NCBI RefSeq assembly: GCF_024494355.1
Contig: NZ_JAKNQY010000004.1
Coordinates: 205,650 to 269,649, forward strand
Reading direction: 5' to 3'
Origin: Pseudomonas sp. Q11
GTDB lineage: Bacteria; Pseudomonadota; Gammaproteobacteria; Pseudomonadales; Pseudomonadaceae
Length of the DNA: 64,000 bases
Positions 9,066 to 19,868 of the stretch are shown here, one piece after another. The notes under the pieces are model-generated. The model was given only the letters and a program-made list of their open reading frames with translations, made no database searches and had not been told where the DNA came from. The stretch's first letter is position 1. Every line of letters begins with the position of its first letter. A program made the translations under genes and the position numbers.

Positions 9066-10634
9066 ATGGCATTGCCCACCCGCCATTCACTCTTTCCTTT
9101 CCTGAGCTGGCTGCCCCGGCAGACCCGCGCCAGTGTCGGCCGTGACCTGATCGTCGGTCTGAGCGGTGCGATTCTCGCGTTGCCGCAGTCGATTGCCTAC
9201 GCCCTGATTGCCGGACTACCGCCGGAATACGGCTTGTATGCGGCGATTGTGCCGGTGCTGATTGCCTGCTTGTGGGGGTCATCGTGGCACCTGATCTGCG
9301 GTCCTACGGCGGCGATTTCCATTGTCCTGTATGCCAGCGTCAGTCCACTGGCCATGCCGGCCAGCCAGGACTACGTCACCTTGATCTTGTTGCTGACGGT
9401 GCTGGCGGGGGTTTTCCAATGGCTGCTGGGGCTGCTGCGTTTCGGCGCGCTGGTGAATTTCGTCTCACACTCGGTGGTGTTGGGTTTCACCCTGGGCGCA
9501 GCGGTGGTGATCGCCCTGGGGCAGTTGCCCAACCTGCTGGGTCTTGATCTGCCCAACGAAGCCACGGCGTTGAAGGGGCTGCTGATGTTGGCCAGCCATA
9601 TCGAGGCTGTGGATAAGCCTTCTCTGTTTCTCGGTTTGGGCACGCTGGTGCTGGGCGTCGTGCTCAAACGGCTGCTGCCGCGCTGGCCGAGCCTGTTGAT
9701 AACTTTAGTCATCAGCAGTCTGGTGGTCTGGTTATGGCCTGGGATGTTCGGGCATGTCGCGTTGGTCAGCGCCTTTGCCGGGCGCTTGCCGCCTTTCTCT
9801 GCGCTGCCGCTGGACCTGGATCTGATCCTGCGCCTGCTGCCCGGTGCCGTCGCGGTGGGCATGCTCGGGTTGGTGACCAGCCTGTCCATTGCCCGCTCGT
9901 TGTCAGTACGCTCCGGGCAGCTACTGGATGCGAACCAGGAGGTCAGGGCGCAGGGGCTTTCCAATATTGTGGGGGGATTCTTTTCCGGATCCTTGTCAGC
10001 GGGTTCCTTTACCCGTTCCGGCCTCAGTTATGAAGCCGGCGCCTGCTCGCCCCTGGCCGGGGTTTTCTCGGCACTGTGGGTGGCCTTGTTTGCGGTAACC
10101 GGTGCCAAGCTGATTTCGCACATTCCGATACCGGCCATGGCCGGCAGCATCCTGTTGATCGCCTGGGGGCTGGTGGATTATCGCGGCGTCCGGGCGTTGT
10201 TTCGCGTGAGCCGCGCCGAATTCGTGGTGATGAGCCTCACTTGCCTGGCCACGCTGCTGCTGGAGCTGCAAACCGCTATCTATGCCGGTGTGCTGGCGTC
10301 GCTGTTCTTCTACCTCAAGCGCACCTCACAACCGCGGGTACAACATTCCTGTGAGGGGGAAGCTGACATCCTGCGGGTCGGTGGTTCGATTTTTTTTGGT
10401 GCCAGCCATTACCTGCAAGTGCGCCTGCAACGGTTGCAGGCACAACGGGTGGTGATCGATGCGCAGCAGATTAACTTCATCGATTATTCCGGCGTGGAAA
10501 TGCTGCACCAGGAAGCGCGGCGCTTGCGTACCCAAGGGCGCAGCCTGACGTTGCGCAGGGCCAGGCCCCATGTGGTGGAAGAGTTGAAGAAGCTGGAAGG
10601 GCCGGAGCACTGTCCGATCCATTTCGAAGACTAG
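9066..10634 (+). CDS. SulP family anion permease with STAS domain
   Basis: A 522-residue SulP/SLC26-type transporter. Residues ~15-400 hold 10-14 membrane segments, with the family stretch LSGAILALPQSIAYALIAGL and PEYGLYAAIVP near the start. Residues ~420-520 form a STAS domain (RVVIDAQQINFIDYSGVEML). Family members move sulfate, bicarbonate or other anions. Its position directly after betC-choX suggests it handles sulfate released from, or imported together with, choline-O-sulfate; this is inference from neighbourhood. A REP pair separates it from choX, so it may have its own promoter. It is distinct from the second SulP gene at 52787. Confidence 0.85.
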   Translation: MALPTRHSLFPFLSWLPRQTRASVGRDLIVGLSGAILALPQSIAYALIAGLPPEYGLYAAIVPVLIACLWGSSWHLICGPTAAISIVLYASVSPLAMPASQDYVTLILLLTVLAGVFQWLLGLLRFGALVNFVSHSVVLGFTLGAAVVIALGQLPNLLGLDLPNEATALKGLLMLASHIEAVDKPSLFLGLGTLVLGVVLKRLLPRWPSLLITLVISSLVVWLWPGMFGHVALVSAFAGRLPPFSALPLDLDLILRLLPGAVAVGMLGLVTSLSIARSLSVRSGQLLDANQEVRAQGLSNIVGGFFSGSLSAGSFTRSGLSYEAGACSPLAGVFSALWVALFAVTGAKLISHIPIPAMAGSILLIAWGLVDYRGVRALFRVSRAEFVVMSLTCLATLLLELQTAIYAGVLASLFFYLKRTSQPRVQHSCEGEADILRVGGSIFFGASHYLQVRLQRLQAQRVVIDAQQINFIDYSGVEMLHQEARRLRTQGRSLTLRRARPHVVEELKKLEGPEHCPIHFED

Positions 10635-10668
10635 GGCTTAAGGTAGACACACCCTGTGGCGAGGGGCT

Positions 10669-10758
10669 ATGTGGGAGCAAAGCTTGCTCGCGATGCAGGC
10701 ACCTCGGTTTTTCCAGAGACCGCGCCGCATTCATCGCGAGCAAGCTTTGCTCCCACAG
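10669..10758. repeat. REP pair
   Basis: Inverted REP elements between the convergent SulP permease and aroE genes; the right arm ends within a few bases of the aroE stop codon. Such hairpins between convergent genes may help protect or end both transcripts. Confidence 0.9.
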
Positions 10759-10762
10759 CGGT

Positions 10763-11584
10763 TTAAAGTGCCAGTTGGCGCCGCAATTCGGCCAGCACCG
10801 GCGCGGTGTCCGGGCGTACCCCGCGCCACAGGTAGAACGCTTCGCCCGCCTGTTCGGCCAGCATGCCCAAGCCGTCCATCGCCACCGGCGCGCCCTGTTC
10901 GCTGGCCCAGCGACAGAACGAGGTAGGCTCCTTGCCATACATCATGTCGTAGCAGAACGTCATGCCGGGTTCGATCAAACTTGTGGCAATCGGCGGTACA
11001 TCGCCGGACAGGCTCGCCGATGTGGCGTTGATAATCAGGTCCACCGGCTCTTGCAGCCAGTCGAAACCGCTGGCCGAGACCGGGCCCAGGTCCGCGAACA
11101 ACTCGGCCAGCAATTCGGCCTTTTCCACCGTGCGGTTGGCGATGATCACCGAGGCTGGCGCTTCGGCCAGCAGCGGCTCCAAGGCGCCGCGCACGGCGCC
11201 GCCGGCTCCCAGCAACAGGATGCGTTTGCCCTTGAGGTTTAAACCTGCGTTGACGGTCAGGTCCCGTACCAGCCCGGCGCCATCGGTGTTGTCACCCAGC
11301 AGGCGGCCGTCAGCCAGCTTGCTCAGCGTGTTCACCGCCCCGGCCCGCTGGGCCCGCTTGGTCAGGCTGTCGGCCAAGCGGAAGGCATCTTCCTTGAACG
11401 GCACGGTGACATTCGCCCCACGACCTTCGCGGAAGAATTCCCGTGCGCAACCGGCGAAATCGTCCAAGGGCGCCAGCAGCGTGCTGTAGTCCAGCACTTG
11501 CCCGGTCTGCTCGGCGAAGAGACGGTGGATCAGCGGCGATTTGCTGTGGCCGATCGGGTTACCCATTACAACGTAGCGGTCCAT
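10763..11584 (-). CDS. aroE: Shikimate dehydrogenase
   Basis: A 273-residue NADP-dependent enzyme that reduces 3-dehydroshikimate to shikimate in aromatic amino acid synthesis. Visible signatures: [10 protein letters not shown] (shikimate binding) near residue 8, [10 protein letters not shown] with the catalytic Lys, the NADP-binding loop [10 protein letters not shown], the NRT phosphate-binding motif and a C-terminal DGLGMLAEQ segment. Full length for the family. It lies 13 bp downstream of hemF on the same strand, so the two form a hemF-aroE operon. Confidence 0.97.
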   Translation of the reverse strand: MDRYVVMGNPIGHSKSPLIHRLFAEQTGQVLDYSTLLAPLDDFAGCAREFFREGRGANVTVPFKEDAFRLADSLTKRAQRAGAVNTLSKLADGRLLGDNTDGAGLVRDLTVNAGLNLKGKRILLLGAGGAVRGALEPLLAEAPASVIIANRTVEKAELLAELFADLGPVSASGFDWLQEPVDLIINATSASLSGDVPPIATSLIEPGMTFCYDMMYGKEPTSFCRWASEQGAPVAMDGLGMLAEQAGEAFYLWRGVRPDTAPVLAELRRQLAL

Positions 11585-11597
11585 GGAAATTCCCCCG

Positions 11598-12536
<939 letters not shown>

Positions 12537-12675
12537 CTACGCGGCTTGCAGCGGGCCGGTGGCAAATGGGCGCACAGGATACCACCGCACTTGCCTACGC
12601 CACAGTTGACGAAGGTCAAGCTTAGGAGTCCGATAGCAGGCTTGGTAAAAAGTCCACGGCAAGGAGAAAGTGAAG

Positions 12676-13653
12676 ATGGCCAAACGTATTCAGTTCAGTT
12701 CCCATGGCGGCCCCGAAGTGCTCGAGTACGTGGGCTACCAGCCTGCCGAGCCGGGCCCGCAGCAGGTGCGGGTCAGCAACAAGGCGATCGGCCTGAACTT
12801 CATCGATACCTATTACCGCAGCGGCCTTTACCCGCCACCGGCCCTGCCGTCGGGCTTGGGGGCCGAGGGGGCGGGGGTGGTCGAGGCAGTCGGCTCAGAC
12901 GTCACGCGGTTCAAGGTCGGTGACCGGGTAGCCTATGGTAGCGGTCCGCTGGGGGCCTACAGCGATGTGCATGTGTTGCCCGAGGCCAACCTGGTGCATT
13001 TGCCCGAATCCATCAGTTTTGAACAGGCGGCTGGCGTAATGCTCAAGGGCCTGACCGTGCAATACCTGTTGCGTCAGACTTATGAGCTAAAAGGGGGGGA
13101 AACCATCCTGTTCCATGCCGCCGCCGGTGGCGTGGGTTCTTTGGCCTGCCAGTGGGCCAAGGCCCTGGGCGTGAGGTTGATCGGCACCGTCAGCTCAGCG
13201 GAAAAAGCCGCAATCGCCAAATCCCACGGTGCTTGGGAAACCATCGACTACAGCAAGGAAAACGTCGTACAGCGGGTGCTGGCACTGACCGACGGCAAGA
13301 AAGTCCCGGTGGTCTATGACGGTGTCGGCAAGGACACCTGGTTGACCTCCCTGGACTGCGTAGCGCCCCGTGGCCTGCTGGTGAGTTTCGGCAATGCTTC
13401 CGGTGCGGTGGACGGCGTGAACCTGGGGATACTCGCGGCCAAAGGCTCGCTGTACGTCACCCGCCCGACCCTGGCGACGTACGCCAATAACGCCGAGAAC
13501 CTGCAGCGCATGGCCGATGAGCTGTTCGGCATGATCAGCAGCGGCAAACTCACGGTGGATATCAATCAGCGCTATCCACTGGCCGAAGCGGCCAAGGCCC
13601 AGGCCGAGTTGTCGGCGCGGCGTACAACCGGGTCGACCATTCTTTTGCCCTGA
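12676..13653 (+). CDS. qor: NADPH:quinone reductase (Qor-type MDR)
   Basis: A 325-residue zinc-independent medium-chain reductase that reduces quinones with NADPH. It starts MAKRIQFSSHGGPEVLEYVG. The N-terminal domain keeps NFIDTYYRSGLYPPPALPSG, typical of Qor, and the nucleotide-binding loop reads AAAGGVGSLACQWAKALG (about residues 150-165). Structural zinc ligands are absent, as expected for this family. The ATG at 12676 is preferred over a GTG six bases upstream because AAGGAG is nine bases before it. Divergent from hemF. Confidence 0.9.
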   Translation: MAKRIQFSSHGGPEVLEYVGYQPAEPGPQQVRVSNKAIGLNFIDTYYRSGLYPPPALPSGLGAEGAGVVEAVGSDVTRFKVGDRVAYGSGPLGAYSDVHVLPEANLVHLPESISFEQAAGVMLKGLTVQYLLRQTYELKGGETILFHAAAGGVGSLACQWAKALGVRLIGTVSSAEKAAIAKSHGAWETIDYSKENVVQRVLALTDGKKVPVVYDGVGKDTWLTSLDCVAPRGLLVSFGNASGAVDGVNLGILAAKGSLYVTRPTLATYANNAENLQRMADELFGMISSGKLTVDINQRYPLAEAAKAQAELSARRTTGSTILLP

Positions 13654-13678
13654 ATGACAGGGTGTTGCTGATGGCCTC

Positions 13679-14008
13679 ATCGCGGGCAAGCCTTGCTCCC
13701 ACAGAGTAAAACCTGTGAGAGCAGGCCCTATTCCCAGCTGTGAGAGCAAGCCCTTCCCAGCTGTGAGAGCAAGCTCTACTCCCACCTGTGAGAGCAGGCC
13801 CTATTCCCAGCTGTGAGAGCAAGCCCTTCCCAGCTGTGAGAGCAAGCTCTACTCCCACCTGTGGGAGCAAGCTCTACTCCACCCGGGAGAGCAAGCCCTA
13901 CTCCCAGCTGTGAGAGCAAGCTCTACTTCCACCTGTGGGAGCAAGCTCCACTCCACCCGGGAGAGCAAGCCCTACTCCAGCTGTGGGAGCAAGGCTTGCC
14001 CGCGATGA
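13679..14008. repeat. REP-derived tandem array with 73-bp unit
   Basis: A REP half (ATCGCGGGCAAGCCTTGCTC...) opens the stretch and an opposite REP half (CTGTGGGAGCAAGGCTTGCC) closes it. Between them, the arm sequence CTGTGAGAGCAAGC recurs about every 23-28 bp. A 73-bp unit made of three such arms starts at 13712 and is repeated exactly at 13785; a third, diverging copy begins at 13858. No gene is visible in it. It looks like slippage or unequal exchange inside an original REP pair. Confidence 0.9.
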
Positions 14009-14022
14009 ACGATGACGCGGTA

Positions 14023-14580
14023 TCAGTCCGGCCGCACGACGTTGCCGGTCGCCAGGTCGCGAATCACGCTGGGGTTCTTGCGTCCTCCCAGGTTGCCGCC
14101 CAGCACCAGGTCGATCTGCCCACGGAAATACTGCTCGACGCGAATCCGCGTGCGCGCCGCCGGGCGGCCCTGAGGGTTGGCCGAAGTGGACACCAACGGC
14201 CCCACCAACGAGCACAAGTCCCGCACGGTGGGGTGATCGCTGACTCGCAGCGCGACGGTGTCGTGTACCCCGGTGATCCATTCCGGCAGCAGGTTCTGGT
14301 GCGGCACCAACCAGGTATTGGGCCCCGGCCACGTGCTGGCCATGCGGTCCATCCAGGTTTCAGGGAAATCTTCGAACAGAAAGTCGAACTGGTGGATATT
14401 GTCAGCCACCAGGATCAAACCCTTGTCGGGCAGTCGCGACTTAATTGCCAGCAGGCGCTCCACCGCGTCTTCGTTCCACGGGTCGCAGCCCAGGCCCCAG
14501 ACCGCTTCGGTTGGATAGGCAATCACCGCCCCGGCGCGAATTTCTCGCGCGGCTTGTTGCACACGCCAACTGTTGACCAT
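14023..14580 (-). CDS. tsaC: L-threonylcarbamoyladenylate synthase
   Basis: A 185-residue YrdC-fold protein making threonylcarbamoyl-AMP from threonine, bicarbonate and ATP for the t6A37 tRNA modification. Signatures: [29 protein letters not shown], the Lys/Arg-rich loop [11 protein letters not shown] and the basic groove. The ATG at 14580 gives the 185 residues usual for the Pseudomonas enzyme; a start at 14601 would add seven residues without a clear ribosome site. It lies beside dprA, as in many gammaproteobacteria. Confidence 0.95.
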   Translation of the reverse strand: MVNSWRVQQAAREIRAGAVIAYPTEAVWGLGCDPWNEDAVERLLAIKSRLPDKGLILVADNIHQFDFLFEDFPETWMDRMASTWPGPNTWLVPHQNLLPEWITGVHDTVALRVSDHPTVRDLCSLVGPLVSTSANPQGRPAARTRIRVEQYFRGQIDLVLGGNLGGRKNPSVIRDLATGNVVRPD

Positions 14581-14640
14581 GAAAGACTCTCCACAACGCA
14601 AATAAGGCTGTGCGCAGTTTACCGATCTTCCCCATAAAAC

Positions 14641-15735
14641 CTAGCGTGCAAACCAGCGTCCGCTGTCACAGACCGCCCGTCCCTCCATTTCCAGTTCAGT
14701 CAGCGCCGCCAGTACTTTGGGCAAGCCCCAGCCACTGGCGTCGGCCAGCGCTTCGCTGGTAAGCGGCGCGGCATGGAGCAAGCGCAACAGTGGATGGGTG
14801 ACCGGCACCGGTTCCATGGACAGCGGCAACTGTTGCCAACCCCGCAATGCCTCAAGGATGTGCTCGACGGTTTCCACCAGCGCCGCACCGTCGCGGATCA
14901 ACTGGTGACAGCCCTTGGCGCCGGGGTGATGGATCGACCCCGGAATGGCGTACACCTCGCGGCCTTGTTCGGCCGCCAAGCGTGCGGTGATCAGTGAACC
15001 GCTGGCGATACTGGCCTCCACCACCAGCACGCCGAGGGACAGACCGCTGATGATCCGGTTGCGGCGAGGAAAGTTGCTGGCGTGGGGTGGCGCGTCCAGC
15101 GGGAACTCCGACAGCACCGCGCTGCCTTGGGCGATCATCGCGTCCGCCAGCCGACGATTGCGCTGTGGATAAAAATTTTCCAGCCCGGTGCCCAGCACGC
15201 CAATTGTCTGCCCGCCCACATCCAGTGCCGCTTGATGGGCTGCCGCGTCGATGCCCAGGGCCAAGCCGCTGGTGATGACAAAACCGGCACCGGCCAGGCT
15301 TCGGGAAAACGCCGCGGCCGTGTCCATGCCCGGTCGCGATGCCCGGCGGCTGCCGACCATTGCCAGCTGTGGTTTTTCCAGAATGGTCGCGTCGCCGGCG
15401 ACGAACAGCAGCGGTGGCGCGTCGCTGATCTGCGCCAGCAGCGCGGGGTAGTCAGGCTGGTCCCACATCAGTAAATGCTGGGCCGAACGCTCCAGCCAGG
15501 CCAATGCATGGGCGGCACCGTCACGCACATCCGGGTTGCGCCGAGCCTCGGCACACGCCGCGGGCAACCTCAGCGCTCGCCAGGCGCTGGCCGGTGCGCT
15601 GATGGCTTTGGAGGCTGAGCCAAAGGCCTCCATCAGGGTCATGAAACGTTTGGGGCCCAGTTCCGGCAAGCGGTGCAGGCGCAGACGGGCCTCCAGTTCC
15701 GCCGGGGAAACCGAAGCAGATTCAGGCAATGACAT
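14641..15735 (-). CDS. dprA: DNA-processing protein DprA
   Basis: A 364-residue DprA/Smf protein that loads RecA onto incoming single-stranded DNA during natural transformation. The central Rossmann-like domain shows MVGSRRASRPG, TSGLALGIDAAAHQAAL and GVLGTGLENFYPQRN. A C-terminal winged-helix domain (about residues 300-360) ends PKVLAALTELEMEGRAVCD. The N-terminal SAM-like region is present, so the protein looks complete. It is followed by tsaC and preceded by the LysM gene on the same strand. The family is conserved even in strains not known to be competent. Confidence 0.95.
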   Translation of the reverse strand: MSLPESASVSPAELEARLRLHRLPELGPKRFMTLMEAFGSASKAISAPASAWRALRLPAACAEARRNPDVRDGAAHALAWLERSAQHLLMWDQPDYPALLAQISDAPPLLFVAGDATILEKPQLAMVGSRRASRPGMDTAAAFSRSLAGAGFVITSGLALGIDAAAHQAALDVGGQTIGVLGTGLENFYPQRNRRLADAMIAQGSAVLSEFPLDAPPHASNFPRRNRIISGLSLGVLVVEASIASGSLITARLAAEQGREVYAIPGSIHHPGAKGCHQLIRDGAALVETVEHILEALRGWQQLPLSMEPVPVTHPLLRLLHAAPLTSEALADASGWGLPKVLAALTELEMEGRAVCDSGRWFAR

Positions 15736-15815
15736 GGATCATCCTTGATCGTTATTAAGCCCCGCCGAAACGGGAACAAGCTGTGGATAACTCTGTTGGT
15801 AACTTGTGAGACACG

Positions 15816-16841
15816 TTATGGATTGCGCACTTTGTCGAGTACCGCCAGCGAGCGCGAGGCGTAGAGCACCAAGCCATAGCTGAGCTTGTCGTAGGTACGA
15901 AAAACCATCAGCAGGCCAGCACGTTCATCCGGGATTTTTACCTGCTCGCCGGTGATGCGGTCGCGCACGGTCTCGCCGGTCTTCATCACCGCCAGCACAT
16001 TGCCTTCGGCCAGCCCGTCGCGGCTTCCCTTGTTCAGGGTGACCACATCCAGGGCGCCGATCTGGGTGACGCCTCGGGGTACATCGAGGATCAGCCCGTT
16101 GATGTCCGATTTCGGCGCGCTGGGCATGAACGTCGAGTTGATCGAGCGTTCCTCGCCACTGAACAGGCGATCGCCCAGGCGCACCTCCTGGGTCGTGCGT
16201 TGCAGGGCCAGGGTCGTGACGTCGCCTTCGCTAGCCACGACTTCACCGCTGCCGATGTCGTCGGCGTTGATGCCCAGGAATTCCTTGGTTTCAGGATCGG
16301 TGTAGACCTTGCCCTGTCGAAAGATGCCGTACGCCGACTGGTTCGCGTCGAATGGGCCGCGGGCAAAGATCCGGTCTCCCGTGCCGCTGAGAACCCGTTC
16401 GGCATTGCCGGCAACGATGTAGGGCGCCTTGTTGAAATCCTCGGCGGTGTCGACGATGCGGTTGCTCAGCAAAAAGCTGTTGATGGCCTGCAGCGGAATG
16501 CTCGGGATCGCGTCGGCCACCGGCGAGCTGCGAATGCGCGGCGACAGCTTGATGGTGCCCCGCGAAGCGCCGCGATTGAGGGTCAGCCGCGGTTGGCCGT
16601 TGACGTAGACCAGCAACAGGGTGTCGCCGGGATAAATCAGGTTGGGGTTTTCGATCTGTGGGTTGGCTTGCCAGAGTTCGGGCCATTTCCACGGTTCACG
16701 CAAGTATTTGCCGGAGATGTCCCACAGCGTGTCCCCCGTCATCACTGTGTATTGCTGGGGAAAACCTTCCCGAAGTTGCACTTGCCCGTGCGCGATACCG
16801 GCCGAGGCCAGAAGCAGCAGGGCGAGTAGTGATTTCCTCAT
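15816..16841 (-). CDS. LysM domain exported protein
   Basis: A 341-residue protein with a signal peptide (MRKSLLALLLLASAGIAHG) and a LysM peptidoglycan-binding domain at about residues 30-85 (YTVMTGDTLWDISGKYL, then NPNLIYPGDTLLL). The remaining ~250 residues form a conserved domain without a name I recognise. Orthologues sit between dprA and def throughout Pseudomonas. Start at 16841 is chosen for the AAAGGGA ribosome site and signal peptide; a longer frame runs to 16967 but would overlap the def promoter. Likely periplasmic and wall-associated; function not established. Confidence 0.9.
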   Translation of the reverse strand: MRKSLLALLLLASAGIAHGQVQLREGFPQQYTVMTGDTLWDISGKYLREPWKWPELWQANPQIENPNLIYPGDTLLLVYVNGQPRLTLNRGASRGTIKLSPRIRSSPVADAIPSIPLQAINSFLLSNRIVDTAEDFNKAPYIVAGNAERVLSGTGDRIFARGPFDANQSAYGIFRQGKVYTDPETKEFLGINADDIGSGEVVASEGDVTTLALQRTTQEVRLGDRLFSGEERSINSTFMPSAPKSDINGLILDVPRGVTQIGALDVVTLNKGSRDGLAEGNVLAVMKTGETVRDRITGEQVKIPDERAGLLMVFRTYDKLSYGLVLYASRSLAVLDKVRNP

Positions 16842-17001
16842 GCGGTGAATCCCTTTATTATGTGCGTTCGCGTAAAACGCCAGAGCCCCCGTGGCTCGCT
16901 CCGTAAGATGTGAGGAGCAACGTTTTACAACGGTAGCCTGCATCCCAAGACACGCCAGGCCTGCCACCCGACTTTACCTCACACGTGCATTTATCAAGCT
17001 T

Positions 17002-17508
17002 ATGGCCATTTTGAACATTCTCGAATTTCCAGACCCGCGCCTGCGCACTATCGCCAAACCGGTGGCCGTAGTGGACGACGAAGTGCGTCAGTTGGTCGAT
17101 GACATGTTTGAAACAATGTATGAGGCGCCAGGCATCGGCCTCGCCGCGACCCAGGTCAACGTGCACAAGCGTATCGTCGTGATGGACCTTTCCGAAGACC
17201 GCAGCGAGCCCCGGGTGTTCATCAACCCCGAGTTCGAAACCCTGACCGACGAGATGGAGCAGTACCAGGAAGGCTGTCTCTCGGTGCCGGGCTTCTACGA
17301 AAACGTCGACCGCCCGCAGAAGGTCAGGATCAAGGCCTTGGACCGGGATGGCCAGCCTTACGAACTGATCGCCGAAGGGTTGCTGGCGGTGTGCATCCAG
17401 CATGAATGCGACCACCTCAACGGCAAGCTGTTCGTGGATTACCTGTCTACCCTCAAGCGTGACCGGATCAAGAAAAAACTGGAAAAACTCCATCGCCAGA
17501 ATGCTTGA
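17002..17508 (+). CDS. def: Peptide deformylase
   Basis: A 168-residue metalloenzyme that removes the formyl group from the N-terminal Met of new proteins. All three motifs are present: GIGLAATQV (motif 1), EGCLSVPG with the Cys metal ligand (motif 2) and QHECDHLNG supplying two His ligands and the catalytic Glu (motif 3). Start at 17002 gives the normal length; the upstream frame extension lacks homology. It is divergent from the LysM gene and followed, after a terminator, by fmt, which encodes the enzyme adding the formyl group. Confidence 0.97.
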   Translation: MAILNILEFPDPRLRTIAKPVAVVDDEVRQLVDDMFETMYEAPGIGLAATQVNVHKRIVVMDLSEDRSEPRVFINPEFETLTDEMEQYQEGCLSVPGFYENVDRPQKVRIKALDRDGQPYELIAEGLLAVCIQHECDHLNGKLFVDYLSTLKRDRIKKKLEKLHRQNA

Positions 17509-17518
17509 CGCCCCCTTC

Positions 17519-17546
17519 AAAGGCTTGCCGCGGCAAGCCTTTTTCT
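17519..17546 (+). terminator. Intrinsic terminator between def and fmt
   Basis: A perfect 11-bp stem AAAGGCTTGCC/GGCAAGCCTTT with a 2-base centre, followed by TTTTTCTTTT. It lies 10 bp after the def stop, so def and fmt may be partly uncoupled by termination or read-through. Confidence 0.8.
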
Positions 17547-17577
17547 TTTGCGACTGCTTTGTAAATGAGAGCTTCCC

Positions 17578-18537
17578 ATGACTGAGCCACTGCGCATCGT
17601 CTTTGCCGGCACTCCCGAGTTCGCCGCCGAACACCTCAAGGCCCTGCTGGCCAGCCCCCATGAAATCATCGCGGTCTACACCCAGCCGGATCGGCCGGCC
17701 GGTCGCGGGCAAAAACTGATGCCCAGCCCGGTCAAGCAACTGGCCCTGGGGAACGGCCTGCAGGTATTGCAACCGCCTACTTTGCGCGACGCTCAGGCCC
17801 AGGCCGAATTGGCCGCGCTCAAGCCCGACTTGATGGTGGTGGTCGCCTACGGCCTGATCCTGCCCCAAGTGGTGCTGGATATCCCGCGCCTGGGTTGCAT
17901 CAACAGCCATGCCTCGCTGCTGCCACGCTGGCGCGGTGCGGCGCCGATCCAGCGCGCCGTGCAAGCCGGTGATGCCGAGAGCGGCGTCACGGTGATGCGC
18001 ATGGAAGCCGGCCTGGACACCGGGCCGATGCTGCTCAAGGTCAGCACGCCCATCAGCGCCGAAGACACCGGCGGCAGCCTTCACGACCGCCTCGCACTGA
18101 TCGGCCCGCCCGCCGTGGTCCAGGCCATTGCCGGCCTGGCCGCTGGCACGCTGGCAGGCGACGTGCAGGATGACAGCCTCGCCACCTACGCGCACAAACT
18201 GAACAAGGACGAAGCGCGCATCGACTGGAGCCGCCCGGCCATCGAACTGGAACGCCTGGTGCGAGCCTTCAACCCGTGGCCGATCTGCCACAGCACCTTG
18301 AACGGCGAGGCCCTGAAAGTGCTGGCGGCCAACTGCACCGAGGGGCAGGGCGCGCCGGGTGAAATCCTCGGTGCCAGCAAGGACGGCCTCGTTGTCGCCT
18401 GTGGCGAGCAGGCGCTGTGTCTGACACGTCTGCAATTACCCGGTGGCAAGGCGCTGAACTTCAGCGATTTGTACAACAGCCGTCGTGAGAAATTTGCCGT
18501 CGGCACGCTGCTGGGCCAAGCGGCGGACGCTTCATGA
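17578..18537 (+). CDS. fmt: Methionyl-tRNA formyltransferase
   Basis: A 319-residue enzyme that formylates initiator Met-tRNA using 10-formyl-tetrahydrofolate. It begins with a Rossmann-like domain ([19 protein letters not shown]). The catalytic Asn-His-Asp triad lies in [19 protein letters not shown] plus the Asp of [10 protein letters not shown]-terminal OB-fold domain that binds tRNA follows from ~residue 205. The stop overlaps the rsmB start by 4 bp (ATGA), so fmt and rsmB are translationally coupled. Confidence 0.97.
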   Translation: MTEPLRIVFAGTPEFAAEHLKALLASPHEIIAVYTQPDRPAGRGQKLMPSPVKQLALGNGLQVLQPPTLRDAQAQAELAALKPDLMVVVAYGLILPQVVLDIPRLGCINSHASLLPRWRGAAPIQRAVQAGDAESGVTVMRMEAGLDTGPMLLKVSTPISAEDTGGSLHDRLALIGPPAVVQAIAGLAAGTLAGDVQDDSLATYAHKLNKDEARIDWSRPAIELERLVRAFNPWPICHSTLNGEALKVLAANCTEGQGAPGEILGASKDGLVVACGEQALCLTRLQLPGGKALNFSDLYNSRREKFAVGTLLGQAADAS

Positions 18538-19844
18538 ACCCGCGTCTGGCCGCCGCCAAGGCACTTGCCGCGGTCCTGAGCGGAAAAGCCTCACTCAACA
18601 GTTCCCTGCCGACCCAACTGGACAAGGTTGAAGATCGTGATCGCGGTTTCACCCAGGACCTGGCGTTCGGCACCGCCCGCTGGCAGCCGCGGCTGTCGGC
18701 CCTGGCGGCCAAGCTGCTGCAGAAACCGTTCAAGGCCGCCGATGCCGACGTCGAAGCGCTGCTGCTGGTGGGGCTCTATCAATTGCTCTACACCCGCGTG
18801 CCTGCCCACGCCGCCATCGGTGAAACCGTAGGCTGCGCCGATAAACTGAAAAAGCCGTGGGCCAAGGCCTTGCTCAATGCCGTGCTGCGCCGCGCCCAAC
18901 GGGAAAGCGAAGCCCTGTTGGCTGAGCTGGAACACGACCCGGTGGTGCGCACCGCCCACCCGCGCTGGCTGCAAAAATCCCTGAAGGCCTTCTGGCCCGA
19001 GCAGTGGGAGGCCATCTGCGCGGCCAACAATGCCCATCCGCCAATGATCCTGCGGGTCAACCGTCGCCACCATACCCGCGATGCCTACCTGGCGTTACTG
19101 GGCGAGGCGGGCATCCCGGCCATCCCGTGCCAGTACAGCCGCGACGGCATCGTGCTGGAAACCCCCGGCGATGTACGCGCGCTGCCGGGCTTTGCCGACG
19201 GCTGGATCAGCGTCCAGGACGAAGCCGCGCAGTTGGCTGCCGACCTGCTGGAGCTGGCGCCCGGTCAACGCGTGCTGGATGCCTGTTGCGCACCGGGTGG
19301 CAAGACCTGCCACATCCTTGAGGCCGAGCCGAAGCTGGCCGGCGTGGTGGCGGTGGACCTGGAAGCCAAGCGCCTGGTGCGCGTGAAGGAAAACCTCGAA
19401 CGTCTTGGCCTGGACGCCGAACTGATCGCCGCCGATGGCCGCGACACCGCCAGTTGGTGGGACGGCAAGCCATTCCAGCGCATCCTGCTGGACGCTCCGT
19501 GTTCGGCCACCGGCGTGATCCGCCGTCATCCCGACATCAAGCTCACCCGCCAGCCGGACGATATCGCCGCATTGGCGGTGTTGCAGGGGCAATTGCTCGA
19601 TGCGTTGTGGATAACCCTGGAAGTCGGCGGCATGCTGCTATATGCCACCTGTTCGACGTTACCGACCGAGAACACCGAAGTGATCGAAGCCTTCCTCGCC
19701 CGTACCCCCGGTGCCCGGGAGCTGGACATTGCCAGCCCGGCCGGGGTGAAGCAGCCCCATGGCCGGCAGTTGCTGGCCCAAGAGGGCGGCCACGACGGGT
19801 TCTACTACGCCAAACTGATCAAGATCGCCGCCGCACGCGGTTAA
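18534..19844 (+). CDS. rsmB: 16S rRNA (cytosine-967-C5)-methyltransferase
   Basis: A 436-residue RsmB (Fmu/Sun) enzyme that methylates C967 of 16S rRNA with S-adenosylmethionine. The N-terminal ~140 residues form the NusB-like RNA-binding domain. The methyltransferase domain has [13 protein letters not shown] (SAM binding), [15 protein letters not shown] (motif IV) and [13 protein letters not shown] (motif VI), each with a conserved Cys. Length matches the family. It overlaps fmt by 4 bp and is followed 24 bp later by trkA, giving a fmt-rsmB-trkA operon. Confidence 0.97.
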   Translation: MNPRLAAAKALAAVLSGKASLNSSLPTQLDKVEDRDRGFTQDLAFGTARWQPRLSALAAKLLQKPFKAADADVEALLLVGLYQLLYTRVPAHAAIGETVGCADKLKKPWAKALLNAVLRRAQRESEALLAELEHDPVVRTAHPRWLQKSLKAFWPEQWEAICAANNAHPPMILRVNRRHHTRDAYLALLGEAGIPAIPCQYSRDGIVLETPGDVRALPGFADGWISVQDEAAQLAADLLELAPGQRVLDACCAPGGKTCHILEAEPKLAGVVAVDLEAKRLVRVKENLERLGLDAELIAADGRDTASWWDGKPFQRILLDAPCSATGVIRRHPDIKLTRQPDDIAALAVLQGQLLDALWITLEVGGMLLYATCSTLPTENTEVIEAFLARTPGARELDIASPAGVKQPHGRQLLAQEGGHDGFYYAKLIKIAAARG

Positions 19845-19868
19845 AACCGATTCGATAGGAGTGACCGG

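Noticed and set aside
16858..18435. 525-codon minus-strand frame opposite def and fmt
   Set aside because: Antisense shadow of two essential, clearly coding genes; composition is typical of a mirror frame.
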